Shown: piece by piece, positions 35,651-46,932 of the stretch
Numbering within the stretch: position 1 is the stretch's first letter
How the letters are laid out: the number at the start of each line of letters is the position of its first letter
Source: Chelonoidis abingdonii
Lineage: Eukaryota > Chordata > Testudines > Testudinidae
Direction: 5' to 3'
NCBI RefSeq assembly: GCF_003597395.2
Contig: NC_133769.1
Location: 182,330,543-182,394,542 of the forward strand
DNA length: 64,000 bases
Made by a program: the position numbers and the translations under genes
The notes under the pieces: generated by a model
The model's input: only the letters and a program-made list of their open reading frames with translations
What the model was told of the DNA's origin: nothing
Databases searched by the model: none

Positions 35651-36615
35651 TACTGTATATACTCGTTCATAAGCCAAATCTTTTTTAGTAAAAAAGGGAA
35701 GCACCAGAGAAGGGATTTGGCTTATTAACAGGTATAGAGAGGTAGAGGTGGGACAGAACCCCTCCCGCCAACAGAGGGAGCAAGGAGAGGCAGCACAGCC
35801 AGAAGGAAAGAGGTGGGGCCAGAGTCTCTCCACTTCTGACCACACTGCTCTCCTCCCAGCCTCCAAAGCAGCTGCAGCTCTGGGGGCTCGCAGGGTGCAG
35901 CCGTGCCGTTTGGCGCCACCCTCCAGAGCAGGCTGTGGCCGCGCACAAACAGCAACCCTCCACTTTTGCAACTAGTTGCAGTTTCTGCCACACAAAAGCG
36001 AAGGTTAGTGGGCATGCTCATTCAGGTAAGCATGTTCAGTGCACCCAAAGTAGGGAATTGGGAGAGGGAGCTTTTTGGATCATCACACCAGCCCGCCACC
36101 TGGCCCAGCTCACTGGAACATGCTGCGGCTGCACCACCCGGTCTGGCCAACTGGAACAGGCTGCAACCGTGCTGTCCAGCCTGCTGGAGCAGCTCCAGCC
36201 AGAACAGAGACATCATCCCCTGGCCCTCCTCAGATAAGGTGGGAAGGGATGGGAAGAGAAGAGTGTGGGGGTCCTGATAGGTCATGTGGGGGGTGGTCAC
36301 AGGGGTTACTCCCCTGACCCTCAGCTTCTCCCCCCAAAAAAACATTTCCCCACCAGTTGCTGTCCTGGCCCATCAGGGTAAGCAGCTGGTGCTCCGGGAC
36401 ACTTTGTTTACTTAGGTTTACCCCGTGTCTGCGGATGCTTGAGGTAAACAAACCATCTCGGCCCACAAGTGGCTTATCCTGATGGCCTGGGAGCCAAAGT
36501 TTGCTGATCCCTGAATTATACAGTTGGCTTATGAATGAGTCATAAACATTTTCCATTTTAACTTATCCATCTTGGGGGAGGTCGGCTTAGAAATGAACCG
36601 GCTTCTGATAAAGTA
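35651..36615. repeat. Interspersed repeat with imperfect inverted ends
   Basis: Left end TGTATATACTCGTTCATAAG and right part GCTTATGAATGAGTCATAA, then GGCTTCTGATAAAGTATA, form an imperfect inverted pair. I recall the left end from a widespread reptile DNA-transposon-like repeat. The interior is GC-rich and carries another element at about 36350-36513. No domain supports coding, despite several overlapping ORFs on both strands at 35.6-36.3 kb. Confidence 0.55.
36350..36513. mobile_element. hAT foldback MITE
   Basis: The right end reads GGAGCCAAAGTTTGCTGATC then CCTG, giving a hAT-type CAGGGATCAGCAAA terminus. The two halves are imperfect complements (CTGGCCCATCAGGGTAAGC against GCTTATCCTGATGGCCTGG), so it can fold on itself. 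The left terminus is decayed and no TSD could be assigned. It is nested in the 35.65-36.6 kb repeat. Confidence 0.6.
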
Positions 36616-37061
36616 TAAGCCCAATGACATTCCAACTATCCTGGCTAACACAACTTAGTTCCTGTTAGTGTAAAAGATTTTTAAAGAAAATTAAATTTCA
36701 TTGAGCAAGTTTTTTTTTCCCTTGCAGTAATATGGTGGAATTCCATTTGGGCATGATTTTGTCCTCCAGTACTTTTTAGTTTAATAGTGTAATGGCTAGT
36801 TGTCAGTTATTCATTGTGTCACCCACTGGCAGGGTCAAACTGAATCTTCAAACCATGACAAACTTTCAGATTTTAGAGCCAGGGGACTAGATTCAAAAAG
36901 GTACTTAGATGCTGAGCATTACCATGGACTAACTTTATCTAAAAAGAATAAACTGATATCAGAGAGAACCACTCCAAGCCTCTTATACAACAAATGGATG
37001 AAGACTGGCTTTTGTGAATCCCATTTTTTTCTGCCTGCCTGCTAGGTGCGTTCCTGCCTAA

Positions 37062-39297
37062 GGCTATGTCTACAGTATGAGATTATTCCGATTTTACATA
37101 AACTGGTTTTGTAAAACAGATTGTATAAAGTCGAGTGCACGCAGCCACACTAAGCACATTAATTCGGCGGTGTGCATCCATGTACCGAGGCTAGCGTCGA
37201 TTTCCGAAGCGTTGCCTGGTGTGTGTAGTCTATCCTGCTAGCGTATCCCATTGTAAGTTTCCCACAGTCTCCCCTGCCCATTGGAATTCTGGGTTGAGAT
37301 CCCAGTGCAAAACGTGTCTGCGAGTGATTTTGGGTGATTCTGGGTAAATGTCATCATTCAATCCTTTCCTCTCATGAAAGCAACGGCAGACAATTCATTT
37401 TCGGTGCCTCTTTTCCGCTGGATTGCCCTGGCAGACGCCATGCATGGCAATCATGGAGCCCATTTTGTGCTTTGTCACTGTCACCATATGTGTACTGGAT
37501 GCTGCTGGACAGACAGATATCCAGTGCTACACAGCAGCATTCATTTTGCCTTTGCAAGGTAGCAGAGACAGTTACCATCTCTATTGTACATCGTGTCAAT
37601 GCCATTGCAAATTGGCGATGAGATGATGGTTATCAGTCATTCTGTACTGTCTGCTGCTGTCATGGGTGCTCTCTGCTGGCCTTGCAGTGAGGTCGGCCGG
37701 GGGCGCGCATGGACAAAACGGGAATGACTCCCCAGGTCATTCCCTTCTTTATGTTTTGTCTAAAATAGAGTCAGTCCTGCCTAGAATATGGGGCAAGTGT
37801 ACTAGAGAACCAGAGAGCACAGCCACTCCGGTGTCAGAGCCCAGAGATCTCCCCAGAAATGATGAGCTGCATGCCATGCTAGGGGTGCCTCCGTGCAACA
37901 ACCTATCCGTTGTTCCCTCCTCCCCCAATCCTCTCTGGGCTACTATGGCAATGGTAATAAATAGATGGGCAGGAATAAGAAACACTGAGTTTTAGTGAAG
38001 ATAAAATGAGAGGAGGAAGCCTCCCGCTATGAGTCTAATAGTCCAGGAGGAATTAATAATAGGTGGGGGACGAGCCCCCTCGCTGCTATGTAGTCCAGGC
38101 AGTACATGAGATCTTTCTTTACACTATGATAAAGGGAGAAGGGGCACTGATGTGGCTCAGCCTCCAGTTGCGGTATGGATAGAGACGTGTTAGCAGAGCC
38201 GTTTTGGTACCATTCGTGCCAGGAATGGATCCGTGGTAGCATTTCCTATTTTTTAACCCAGCAGACATCTCACCGGCCGAGGACCCTCAGCTATGAGGCC
38301 AGTAGGTAACTCACGGGAACTGAAAAGACGACTTGGATAAGCAGTCATTGTATTGTTAGGTTGGCAGCACTCACCTGGTAAGGAGGAGCTCGGTCGCTCG
38401 GCTGCAGTCACCGCCATGCCTACCAGCAGCCTGAGTAGACATCTAGTGAAACACTGAAAAAAGCGAGGAAACGTTTTCTTTTTCCTCTTTCTTTTGGGGG
38501 GGCGGATAGAGCGGGTAATGATCAGATACAACACGTATTACCTCTTGAAGACTACTCTGGGAAATAATGTTTTTTGACCTCTTCCAGCATAGGGAGCTCA
38601 TGCAAGAATGAAAATGAGTTTTAACGGAGACTGCGGGGACTGTTGGAGAGCTGGAGCTCTAATACCCCTCCCCTCACTCCTATGAGCGTCCATTTGATTT
38701 TTCTTTGGGGCCTTTGCGTTTCACAGCGTGTCACACAGCACTGTGCTTGTGGCCTTCTGTCTACTATACGTCTGGAGATTTTTCGTCAAATTGCTGTTGG
38801 CATTTTCGTCTCTGTATACGGGGGATGCTCTGAAGTAGAACAGATTGTCTTCCGCCATACATGCGATCAGACAGCGTATCTCCATACGGTACATGCTTGG
38901 GAAGCTACTTTTTCGGATTTGGACTTGCATCGTCCACACCATGACTGATAATGAGCTCCGACGCTGGGCAAACAGGAAATGAAATTCAAAAGTTCGTGGG
39001 GCTTTTCCTGTCTACCTGGCCAGTGCATCTGAGTTCAGATTGCTTTCCAGAGTGGTCACAGTGGTGCACTGTGAGATACCGCCCGGAGGCCAATACTGTC
39101 GATTTGAAGCCACACTAATCCTAATCCGACATAGCAATACCAATTTCAGCACTGCTCCTCTCGTCGGGGAGGAGTACAGAAATCGGTTTAAAGAGCCCTT
39201 TATATTGATATAAAGGGCCTTGTTGTGTGGATGGCTGCAGGGTTAAATCAGTTTAACGCTGCTAAATTCAGTTTAAACTCGTAGTGTAGACCAGGCC
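37062..39297. mobile_element. PIF/Harbinger-like element, 2.2 kb, TAA duplication
   Basis: Starts GGCTATGTCTACA and ends TGTAGACCAGGCC, imperfect inverted termini, with TAA on both sides (37059-37061 and 39298-39300), the 3-bp duplication typical of PIF/Harbinger. Both subterminal regions match the element at 46933-47989 in inverted orientation. I looked for the DDE transposase and Myb/SANT-like protein of autonomous Harbingers and found no convincing domain, so I treat it as non-autonomous. The many ORFs on both strands are unsupported. Confidence 0.8.
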
Positions 39298-39389
39298 TAA
39301 GATAGCCAACGGAAGATGCCATGGACAGAAGTGTGTGCTAAATCCTAACGGCCTCTGATACTCAGTTCTATGGGCTTCTCTCCACTTAC

Positions 39390-40290
39390 TGGGGGATCAA
39401 CACGTGGCGATCGATCTGCCAGGGGTCGATTTAGTGCAGGGGTAGGCCCTCCAGATGTTTTCATCCGGCCCTCAAGCTCAAGCTGGGAAGCAGAGTGCAG
39501 GACTTTCCCCACTCCAGCGGGGGAGCGGGCTCAGGGGCTTGCCCTGCTCTACACAGCTCCCGGAAACAGCAGCATGTCCCCTCTCCCGCTCCTATGTAAC
39601 CAGGGGGCTCTACACATTGCCCCTACCCCAAGCACCACCACCCCTGCAGCTCCCATTGGCTGGGAACCAGAGCCAATGGGAGCTGCAGGGGTGGAGCCTG
39701 CAGACAGGACAGCACACAGTGGTACCTGTCTGCGCTTCTGTATAGGAGCCAGAGGGGGACAGGCCCCTCTTTCTGGGAGCTGCTTGAGGTAAGCATCCCC
39801 CAGTGCCTGCCCAGCCCCTAATTCCCATCCTGCCCTCTAAACCCCTTGGTCCCGACCCAGAGCACCCTCCTGCACTCCCAATCCCTCATCCTCAGCCCCA
39901 CCCCAGAGCCCTCACCCCAGCCAAAGCCCTCACCCCCTCCTGCTCCACAACCCCCAATGTCGTGAGAATTCATGGCCCGCCATACCATTTCCATACTCAG
40001 ATGTGGTCCTCAGGCCAAAAAATTTGCCCACCCTGATTTAGTGGGTCTAGTGAAGACCCACTAAATCGACCACTGATACCTCTCCCAATTGACTCTGGCA
40101 CTCCACTGGAATGAGAAGCACAAGGTAAGTCTATGGGACAGTTTCTCCCATCAACCCAGTGCGATGAAGACACCACAGTAAGTTGACATAAGTTACGTCA
40201 ACGTAAGTTACATCGACTCCAGCTACATTGTTCACATAGCTGGAGTTGCTTAACTTAGGTCGACTTAGCTCCATAGTGTAGACCTACTCC
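39390..40290. mobile_element. Harbinger-like MITE interrupted by a hAT element
   Basis: The right part (40044-40290) holds GACCCACTAAATCGACC, AAGTTGACATAAGTTACGTC, CTTAACTTAGGTCGACTTAG and the terminus ATAGTGTAGACCTAC. The left part (39390-39436) ends GGGGTCGATTTAGTG. With the hAT removed, the centre is a perfect short hairpin (GGTCGATTTAGTGGGTC and its complement around TAGTGAA). The left limit is not clearly visible and may abut the Harbinger element ending at 39297. Confidence 0.6.
39437..40035. mobile_element. hAT (Charlie-like) element with perfect 8-bp TSD
   Basis: 599-bp element starting CAGGGGTAGGCCCTCCAGAT and ending TTTGCCCACCCTG, the inverted termini of Charlie-type hAT elements. 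ATTTAGTG is present directly before (39429-39436) and after (40036-40043). The interior has GGCCCGCCATACCATTTCCA and AATTCATGGCCCGCC words but no transposase domain. It sits exactly in one arm of the hairpin of an older MITE. Confidence 0.9.
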
Positions 40291-40299
40291 ATGAGCCTT

Positions 40300-40798
40300 C
40301 TCCTGAAGTAAGGAGTCACTTGCAAGGAGCTGGAGAGGACAACCACCATCTATCTCACAACTTTTAACCCAGTTGTTAGGGCTCTAACTTATGATGGGAA
40401 AAGGGATCCGAACAGGGATTTGCAACCTCTCAGGTGAGTGTTCAGTAGCAACTTAGGCCCCCAAATTATGAATTACTGTTTAAGAACTGCCCAGGCATCA
40501 TGGCTTTTTACAAAAGCTAGGACAGAGGACTGAGACAAAAGGAAAACAAAACAAAACAAAAAAACCAACCAACCTGAAGGTGTAATCATAAAGTTCTCAG
40601 AGACTTTCCACATAGTCCAAGAAAACCCAGTGTTTCTACAATCTACCACAAATGTACTGTTGGTGCAGCTGAAGATATTTCTCTTTTCCAAGTCAGTGAA
40701 TGAATGGAACAGTAGACATCAGACTCTGAGACGTTATAGGATATTGCCAAATACAGTAGTGGAAAAACAGAGAACCAGACTTAATAAAAAATTATGAC
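40300..40798. other. Unannotated stretch
   Basis: A short AAACA-type simple run at 40541-40564. Otherwise nothing recognised. Confidence 0.5.
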
Positions 40799-40801
40799 TA
40801 A

Positions 40802-41078
40802 GGCCTGGTCTACACTGGGGGGGGAGAGGGGAATTGATCTAAGATATGAAACTTCAGCTACGTGAATAATGTAGCTGAAGTTGACGTAGTTAGATCTACT
40901 GACCACAGTGTCTTTGCTGCAGTGAGCTGATTGCTGCTGCTCCCCCATCGACTCCGTCTGCGCCTCTTGCAGAGGAGTAAAGGAGTCAATGGGCAAGCAC
41001 TCATGACTAGATGCGATAAATCGATCCCCACTGGATCGATCGCTGCCCCCTGATCCGGCGGGTAGTGTAGACATAGCC
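40802..41078. mobile_element. Harbinger-like MITE with TAA duplication
   Basis: 277 bp starting GGCCTGGTCTACACTGG and ending AGTGTAGACATAGCC, with TAA on both sides (40799-40801 and 41079-41081). Internal words ACTTCAGCTACGTGAATAA, GTAGCTGAAGTTGACGTAG and GCGATAAATCGATC are shared with the element at 42273-42533. Confidence 0.88.
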
Positions 41079-41094
41079 TAAATAATGTCACACA

Positions 41095-41890
41095 CATGGG
41101 AAGTTCTGGAAGACTGGAAGAAAGGTAATCTTATGCCAATATTTAAGAAGGGCACATGGATGGTTCTGCTAGTTATAGGCTTGTCAATCTGACATTGATC
41201 CCAGGCAAGGTAATGGAGCATTTGATATAAGACTCTTATTAAATAAAGCATGGGGTTTGTGGATAACTGAACTCAAGCTAATTTGGCTCCCCTCTCTTTT
41301 TTTTTTTTGTGGTTTGGAGTTTGCAAGTTTGGTTTATAACCATAGTCTTCTGTAAGGCATTTGACTTGGTGCTACATGATATTTTTATTAAAAACACTAA
41401 AAAAATATATAAAGTTAACATTAATTCATTTAACTAACAGATCTCAAAAATGTAATTTTAAAAGGGGAACCTTTGAGAGTGTATGTTTCTAGTAGAGTCC
41501 TGCAAGGATTAGTTCTTGGTCCTATACTATTTAACATTTTTATCAATGACCTGGAAGAAAACATAAAACCACCACCAATACAGTTTGCAGATGATACAGA
41601 TTAGGAGTGTGGTAAATAATGAAGAGTACTGGTCACTTATATAGAGCAATCTATCCTGGAAAGCAGAGACTCTGAAAAAGATTTAGGGGTCATGGAGGAT
41701 AATCAGCTGAACTTTAATTCCCAGTGCAACACTGTGGCCAAAAGGGATATGCTTTCAAGGACTGCATTAAACAGGGGAATGCTTGAGTTGGATTAGAGAG
41801 GCTAGTTTACCTCTATTCCATCAGTACTCAAGCCATTGCCAAATATTGTATCCAGTTCTGCAGTCCACAATTAAAGGATGTTGAAAACTC
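41095..41890 (+). pseudogene. CR1 LINE ORF2 reverse-transcriptase relic
   Basis: The plus strand carries the central reverse transcriptase of a CR1-type LINE. It begins EDWKKGNLMPIFKKG near 41110, then a FCKAFDLV block near 41350, the FADD catalytic box (QFADDT, 41581-41598) and the downstream block with TTTAGGGGTCATGGAGGATA near 41680. The last recognisable part is CAGTTCTGCAGTCCACAATT near 41860. Reading requires several frame changes and in-frame stops, so it is dead. Both ends are missing: the left flank is the MITE at 40802-41078, and the right flank passes into a SINE-like sequence at 41895. Confidence 0.85.
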
Positions 41891-41894
41891 AACT

Positions 41895-42015
41895 GAGAGC
41901 TGGGAAATTCCTGTTCAAATCCCTTTTCCCACTCACGCAGAAGGGGGATTTAAACCAGTGTCTCCCACACCACATGTAAGTTCCCTAACCACTAGGCTAA
42001 ATGTGATGAGGGACA
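41895..42015 (-). mobile_element. tRNA-derived SINE, minus strand
   Basis: Reverse complement gives TAGCCTAGTGGTTAGGGAAC (A box) and GGTTTAAATCC (B box) about 40 bp apart, the head of a second SINE family I recall from reptiles. No clear 3' tail or TSD seen. Confidence 0.55.
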
Positions 42016-42122
42016 GCCCCCTTTCCTTCTTTCCTCTAGCAGTTCGGCAAGTTAAAGCAAAGGAATGCCATCCCATCCCCTGGTTCATGAATCGCATTGA
42101 GGCTTAGTCATCTGGACAACTA

Positions 42123-42630
42123 GGCTATGTCTACACTACCACTTACATCAATAGCTTATGTTACTTATTCACACCCCTGAGCAACACAGTTACACCTACC
42201 TAAGTGCTGGTATGGAAAGCATTGAAGACATAACTGCTACCGCTCATTGGGATGGATTAATTAAGTTGACAGGGGCCTGGTCTACACTAAGGGGGAGGGG
42301 GGATCAATCTAAGTCATGCAACTTCAGCTACATGAGTAACGTAGCTCAAGTCGACATACTTAGATCTACTTACCGCAGTGTCTTCACTGTGGTAAGTCAA
42401 GAGCTGACACTCACCTGTCGACTCCACCTGCACCTCTCACGCTGGTGGAGTTCCGCAGTCGACTAGACGTGATAAATAGACCCTCGCTGGATCCATCGCT
42501 GCCTGTTGATCCAGCAGGTAATGTAGACAAGCCCAGGAGGGACTCTCTCCTGTTGGCTTAGAGTGGCTACACTAGAGAATTTACAGCAGTGCTGCTGCAC
42601 TATTCTAAGCTTTCTAGTGTAGCCTGAGGC
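42123..42630. mobile_element. Harbinger-like MITE (second family) split by another MITE
   Basis: Starts GGCTATGTCTACACTACCAC and ends near TAGTGTAGCCTGAGGC. The interior has TTACATCAATAGCTTATGTT and, right of the insertion, GGACTCTCTCCTGTTGGC. With the inner element (42273-42533) removed, the interior becomes continuous across GTTGACAGGAGGGA. Confidence 0.7.
42273..42533. mobile_element. Harbinger-like MITE nested in another MITE
   Basis: 261 bp starting GGGCCTGGTCTACACTA and ending AATGTAGACAAGCC, same family as 40802-41078. CAG occurs on both sides (42270-42272 and 42534-42536), a 3-bp duplication of the right length but not the usual TAA/TTA. Confidence 0.75.
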
Positions 42631-43943
42631 AGCAGTATATATGATCACGAGGCAGAACCAGAGGCTCCTAGGGAACTTTTACTGGGGGCAGGGAGAGAAA
42701 CAAGGCCAAAAACTCCAACACTTAGGAACTAAATAAATTTAGACACCTGCATGATTTGATGGCAATGAACAGGGTTTCTATGAATATTAATGATGCCTGG
42801 TTCTGGGATTTAGGCTTTCAATCTAGCCCAGTGTCTCTAGATTATTGCTTTTCTGCTTCATTTCGGTGCCCTGTTTGCTTTACATCAGTCATTACTCTAA
42901 TTCCTGGATTAGATTCAGTGGTTCTAGAAATAGTCTTCCACAGCTATTCTCCATTATAATCTGTTTGTCATCCACTAAATTTTCAGTAAAATAATAACCT
43001 TTTGTGTTTGCTTCTAAATGAAGGACGGTAATCCCCTTGTTATGCAAACAATCTTCACTGACCATAATTGAAGCACCAGTGAAGACTATTTCCATAACAA
43101 GATGGCAGAATATTCACTCATTCCCCCCCCCACACACACATGTTTTTTAAAAAAAATACAAGCAGATTGTAATTTTATTTGTAGGGTTTTTTTATTTTAC
43201 ACTAATTACAATAAATTACCAATAAAAGCCATTAAAAATGTCCAGTTAGAAAACCAATTGAGCCCAACCAAGTGACAATTACTACATAAATTACTCAACT
43301 AAGAACTGTCAAATAGAATACAATTTACCAGTGAAATACCAATTTCAAAACCAAGTAAAAAAAAAAAAAAGGCATTACAATAAACAGAACAGTGGTTATT
43401 CTTTTAAACTGAAGAGGAGAGAGCGGATGTCTTTAGAGGCATGATGGCAAAGATAACTGCACCTGGATTAATAGGCTGAGTTCTCAGGTTACTAGGTATC
43501 AAGGAAGGTTTTCAGTATTTACACACACTGAAATGAAATACAAAAACCTGAGGTTTAACAATACTTAAGGCTGTCCTGTTCTTCAGCAAAAAAGAAAACC
43601 TACCAAGTAACACCCAAATCAGATGCTCTGTATCCCCTACTCAATTGGCACCGGCACCGGCACCAACACCAATGGGTGGGTGGGGGGGGGGGCAAATGAT
43701 GGTTTTGCAACATGCCTGCCAGCAGTCCTGGTGCACCAGCTCAAGGAACTTCACTGATTACAACTGTGCAAGTAAAAGTGGTGTCAGGTAACCAGCTACA
43801 CAACCTCTGAAGTTCCACCTGTAAGCTCATTGGTAAGCAATACTGATTCGAGCAACATTGCTCTAGAATACTCCATTTAATAAGTGTCTGTGCACATTCT
43901 GCATTAGCTTCTATTTCTGAATGGTGTCAGCACGTACCCATGT
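42631..43943. other. Unannotated; simple sequence near 43.13 and 43.65 kb
   Basis: C and CA runs at 43124-43140, a CACCGG-type run at 43649-43670 and a G run at 43682-43692. The rest is unrecognised. Confidence 0.5.
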
Positions 43944-44275
43944 AGAGGCTAATTAATTAAGATGAGCTATTAACAGTTGAATCTATTTCTCCATGTTAAG
44001 TATCCTCACACCTTCTTGTCCAACTGTCTGAAATGGGCTATCTTGATTATCACTACAAAAGTTTTTTTTTTTCTCCTGCTGTTAATAGCTCATCTTAATT
44101 AGCCTCTTAGAGTTGGTAGGGCAACTTCCACCTTTTCATGTTCTCTGTATGTATATACATCTCCTCACTATATGTTCCATCCTATGCATCCAATCAAATG
44201 GGCTGTAGCCCAGAAAAGCTTATGCTCAAATAAATTTGTTAGTCTCTAAGGTGCCACAAGTACTCCTGTTCTTTT
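43944..44275 (+). repeat. Penelope-like(?) repeat copy with internal inverted repeat
   Basis: The right half has GGGCTGTAGCCCAGAAAAGC, TTATGCTCAAATAAATTTGT, TAGTCTCTAAGGTGCCACAA and GTACTCCTGTTCTTTTT, the opposite orientation to the copies at 8.1 and 23.8 kb. The left part holds a 29-nt inverted repeat: 43944-43976 against 44079-44107, perfect except for a 4-nt insertion (an extra AATT) in the left arm. Confidence 0.7.
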
Positions 44276-44279
44276 TATT

Positions 44280-46929
44280 GTTCCTTAAGTGCTTCTTGAT
44301 TGGGCACTTAACTTTGCGAATTCTTTTCTAAAGAAGCTGACCAAATGCCTCACAAAGCTTACTTAGAAATCATGCAAGCATACAACCAATATTCTTAACT
44401 TCAAGTACAAAAACGATATATGTGTACAAATAGGATGAATAGATACAGTAGACCATAACCTTTACAGAGCTGTTATATGGCACAGGTAACATAAGACATA
44501 TTCCCAGTTATGTCATATTCCCATAAAGCATTATGGAGTATAGCGTCACACCATCCACCTATTTCGCTCAGTACATCTTGGCTGTAATACAGTATTTGTT
44601 TTGTATTATAGCTTTTAATCTGCAGTTACACAGTTGGTAACCCAGATGATCTTTTCCATGATTTACTTTGCTACTGCCATCCCTACCACCACTTCCAAAT
44701 TTTGGGGGTTTGTTTTCATTTAATTTAATTGTTTAAGTACAATACTGGCCTCATTGTTAACTCAAGTTCCTGCATTCACAGCCAAATGAGCTATTCTATA
44801 TTGTGCCAAAAAAGCTACTGTATGCTATTCAGTAAAATTAGAACAAACGAGAAAATTTGTCACCACTTATGATGCAGCACTAATTCTCTTTTCATGTCAG
44901 CAAAATGAAATTATACAGCATTTGTAATATATGTAGCAATGTCTTTTATACTTAACACATACATTTTGCAAGTTCCAGCTAATTAAGATATTTAAAAATT
45001 GTTATACAAGTTAAGGATTCAAGAAAACTGACAAAATATTAGTTTATTTCATTGGGTGTTGTACAAATAAGCATATTTTAAATGCATTTCTCAATTTATC
45101 AGAATTGAAACCAATTATATAATATGCCATGAAATATTTTTACAGTGTCATGAGAGCAAATTACCAGAAATCATTGGCTTCTATTATTCAACATACAAAA
45201 AGATTAACTGATGTGAATTAAAGCATCTATGGTGAAATTAATATACCTAATGACAAACAATCGTGAAATTGATAATTTTTTTTTTACTAAAGTAAGAATC
45301 AAGTCAACTTTTTAACATGTTAAAAAGTTGACTATTTTAGCTCTTTTCTGTAGTGTGTGGGAGGTCTGTTTCATTTTGTTTTTCAAATTCAGGACTCTAG
45401 AAAGGGGTAGGTTAGCTCCTACTGAAACTATGTTATCAAAACACACACTTTGGATTTTAGAATATCAAAACTCATCCTTGGCACTTATCAGACAGTAGCA
45501 TTCAGCACACAAGTTCCAATAGTGTGGAAATAAGTTATATATGCCCTCACCCCCAATCAGTCTTCTGTATTCAGCTCAAACATCCAACAGGGTACACAAA
45601 AATGCGTAGGGCTTTGTGGAGTGTTCAGACTCTGACACTAAACAAAACTTTATAGTAAACAGCATCAAAACAGCTGGCAGATCCAAAGCAATGAGCACAG
45701 TTATCTTCATTCATATTTAGAGGATCAGCATTCATTGCAACCACTGGAGTTCAAGACCTATTCTAAGGCCTAAAAGTTGATTGATTACAGTAATGGAAAT
45801 CTAAGAACTCCATAATTCTCACAAAATTGCCCAGCCAGAACAGCAAGTTAGGAAGAGGTTGATTATGAACAATCCTGCCAATTTCAGGAAAAAGTATCTT
45901 TGTTAAAGGCCCTGCAAGAGTTTGCTTAAAGACAGTTCATTTTCTTGGCCAACAGTGTACCCAGGACTTCCTGCTGTCTTTCACTAGTCAGGAGAGACAG
46001 GGATCCTACTGTGGCCTGAAGCATCCTCAAAACTTTAACTGATATGGCCCAAAACTCAAACAGGCTTCAGTTCTGTTGAGACACAAATCAGATTAAAATG
46101 ATAGTGGCAAATATGAGTTTCCACAAAAACAAAACTCTCTTCACAGGCAGATAAAGTTAGATTCCATAACTAGGCTGCCAATTACCTAAAACAGTTCTGG
46201 AGTGCAAGTCACATGCCACACAGTGGAAGAAAGGAACTTTTCTTTGCAAATAAGATTTAAAAAGTAGAATACCAAGAATGTGCAGAAGGCAATCAAAATA
46301 GGTACTTCTCGCCTCTCACTTCATTTGTTCCATGTCATCTGTAAATCAGTCACCAGGGGGAAAAAGTCCAGTTGAGAAGGTATTTAGGGGCAACTTTATT
46401 GACAGCTGTGGATTAGAGATTATAAAAATCTTACCGAACTAGCAAAGGACTGGTCAATTTGCTGAACAGCTTACCTCCTTCCTGCCCCCTTCTTGGCTCC
46501 TCAAAAGCTCATTAGTTCTATCTGGCTCCAAATGTGGAATATCAAAAGACTGAAGTGTGAAAAAGTAGAATTACTCCTTTAGTGAGACACCCATTCAGCT
46601 CCAAGTAAAATGCTTTTTTAAAATAAGACACGTATATGTATAAACATAAGCATGCACATACATACTACATATGAATTGGCAATATCTATGTGATAAATTG
46701 CAGGAGTATCCATCTTGGACAGCTTCATCTGCACTCTACCTACTAATCTTCATGGCAGCTTTTAACAGGCACTGTTGAATTATCCTCTACCCGAAATAAA
46801 ACATACTTCCAGAAGTGATAGTATCCATCTGTCTACAAAGGAAAAAATTAATCCACCAAAATTACACTAAGGTGTAATGTGCTCAATATTATGTCCTGGA
46901 CACATGTCAGCTCTAAGGCCTGGTATGAG
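44280..46929. other. Unannotated AT-rich stretch
   Basis: 2.6 kb of AT-rich sequence without a recognised repeat boundary. One perfect short palindromic pair (AAGTCAACTTTTTAACATG / ATGTTAAAAAGTTGACT) lies at about 45301-45333. Unannotated stretches this long could hold UTR or regulatory sequence, but nothing visible supports that. Confidence 0.45.
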
Positions 46930-46932
46930 GCA

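Noticed and set aside
35615..36556. Cluster of ORFs of about 100 residues on both strands
   Set aside because: GC-rich repeat interior; no domain, and opposite-strand frames are equally open.
37666..37995. 109-residue plus-strand ORF inside the Harbinger-like element (contains DELHAMLG)
   Set aside because: The short word resembles part of a Myb/SANT-like Harbinger accessory protein, but neighbouring residues do not fit, so I do not call it coding.
41940..42010. tRNA gene on the minus strand
   Set aside because: Same reasoning: a SINE head without complete cloverleaf pairing.
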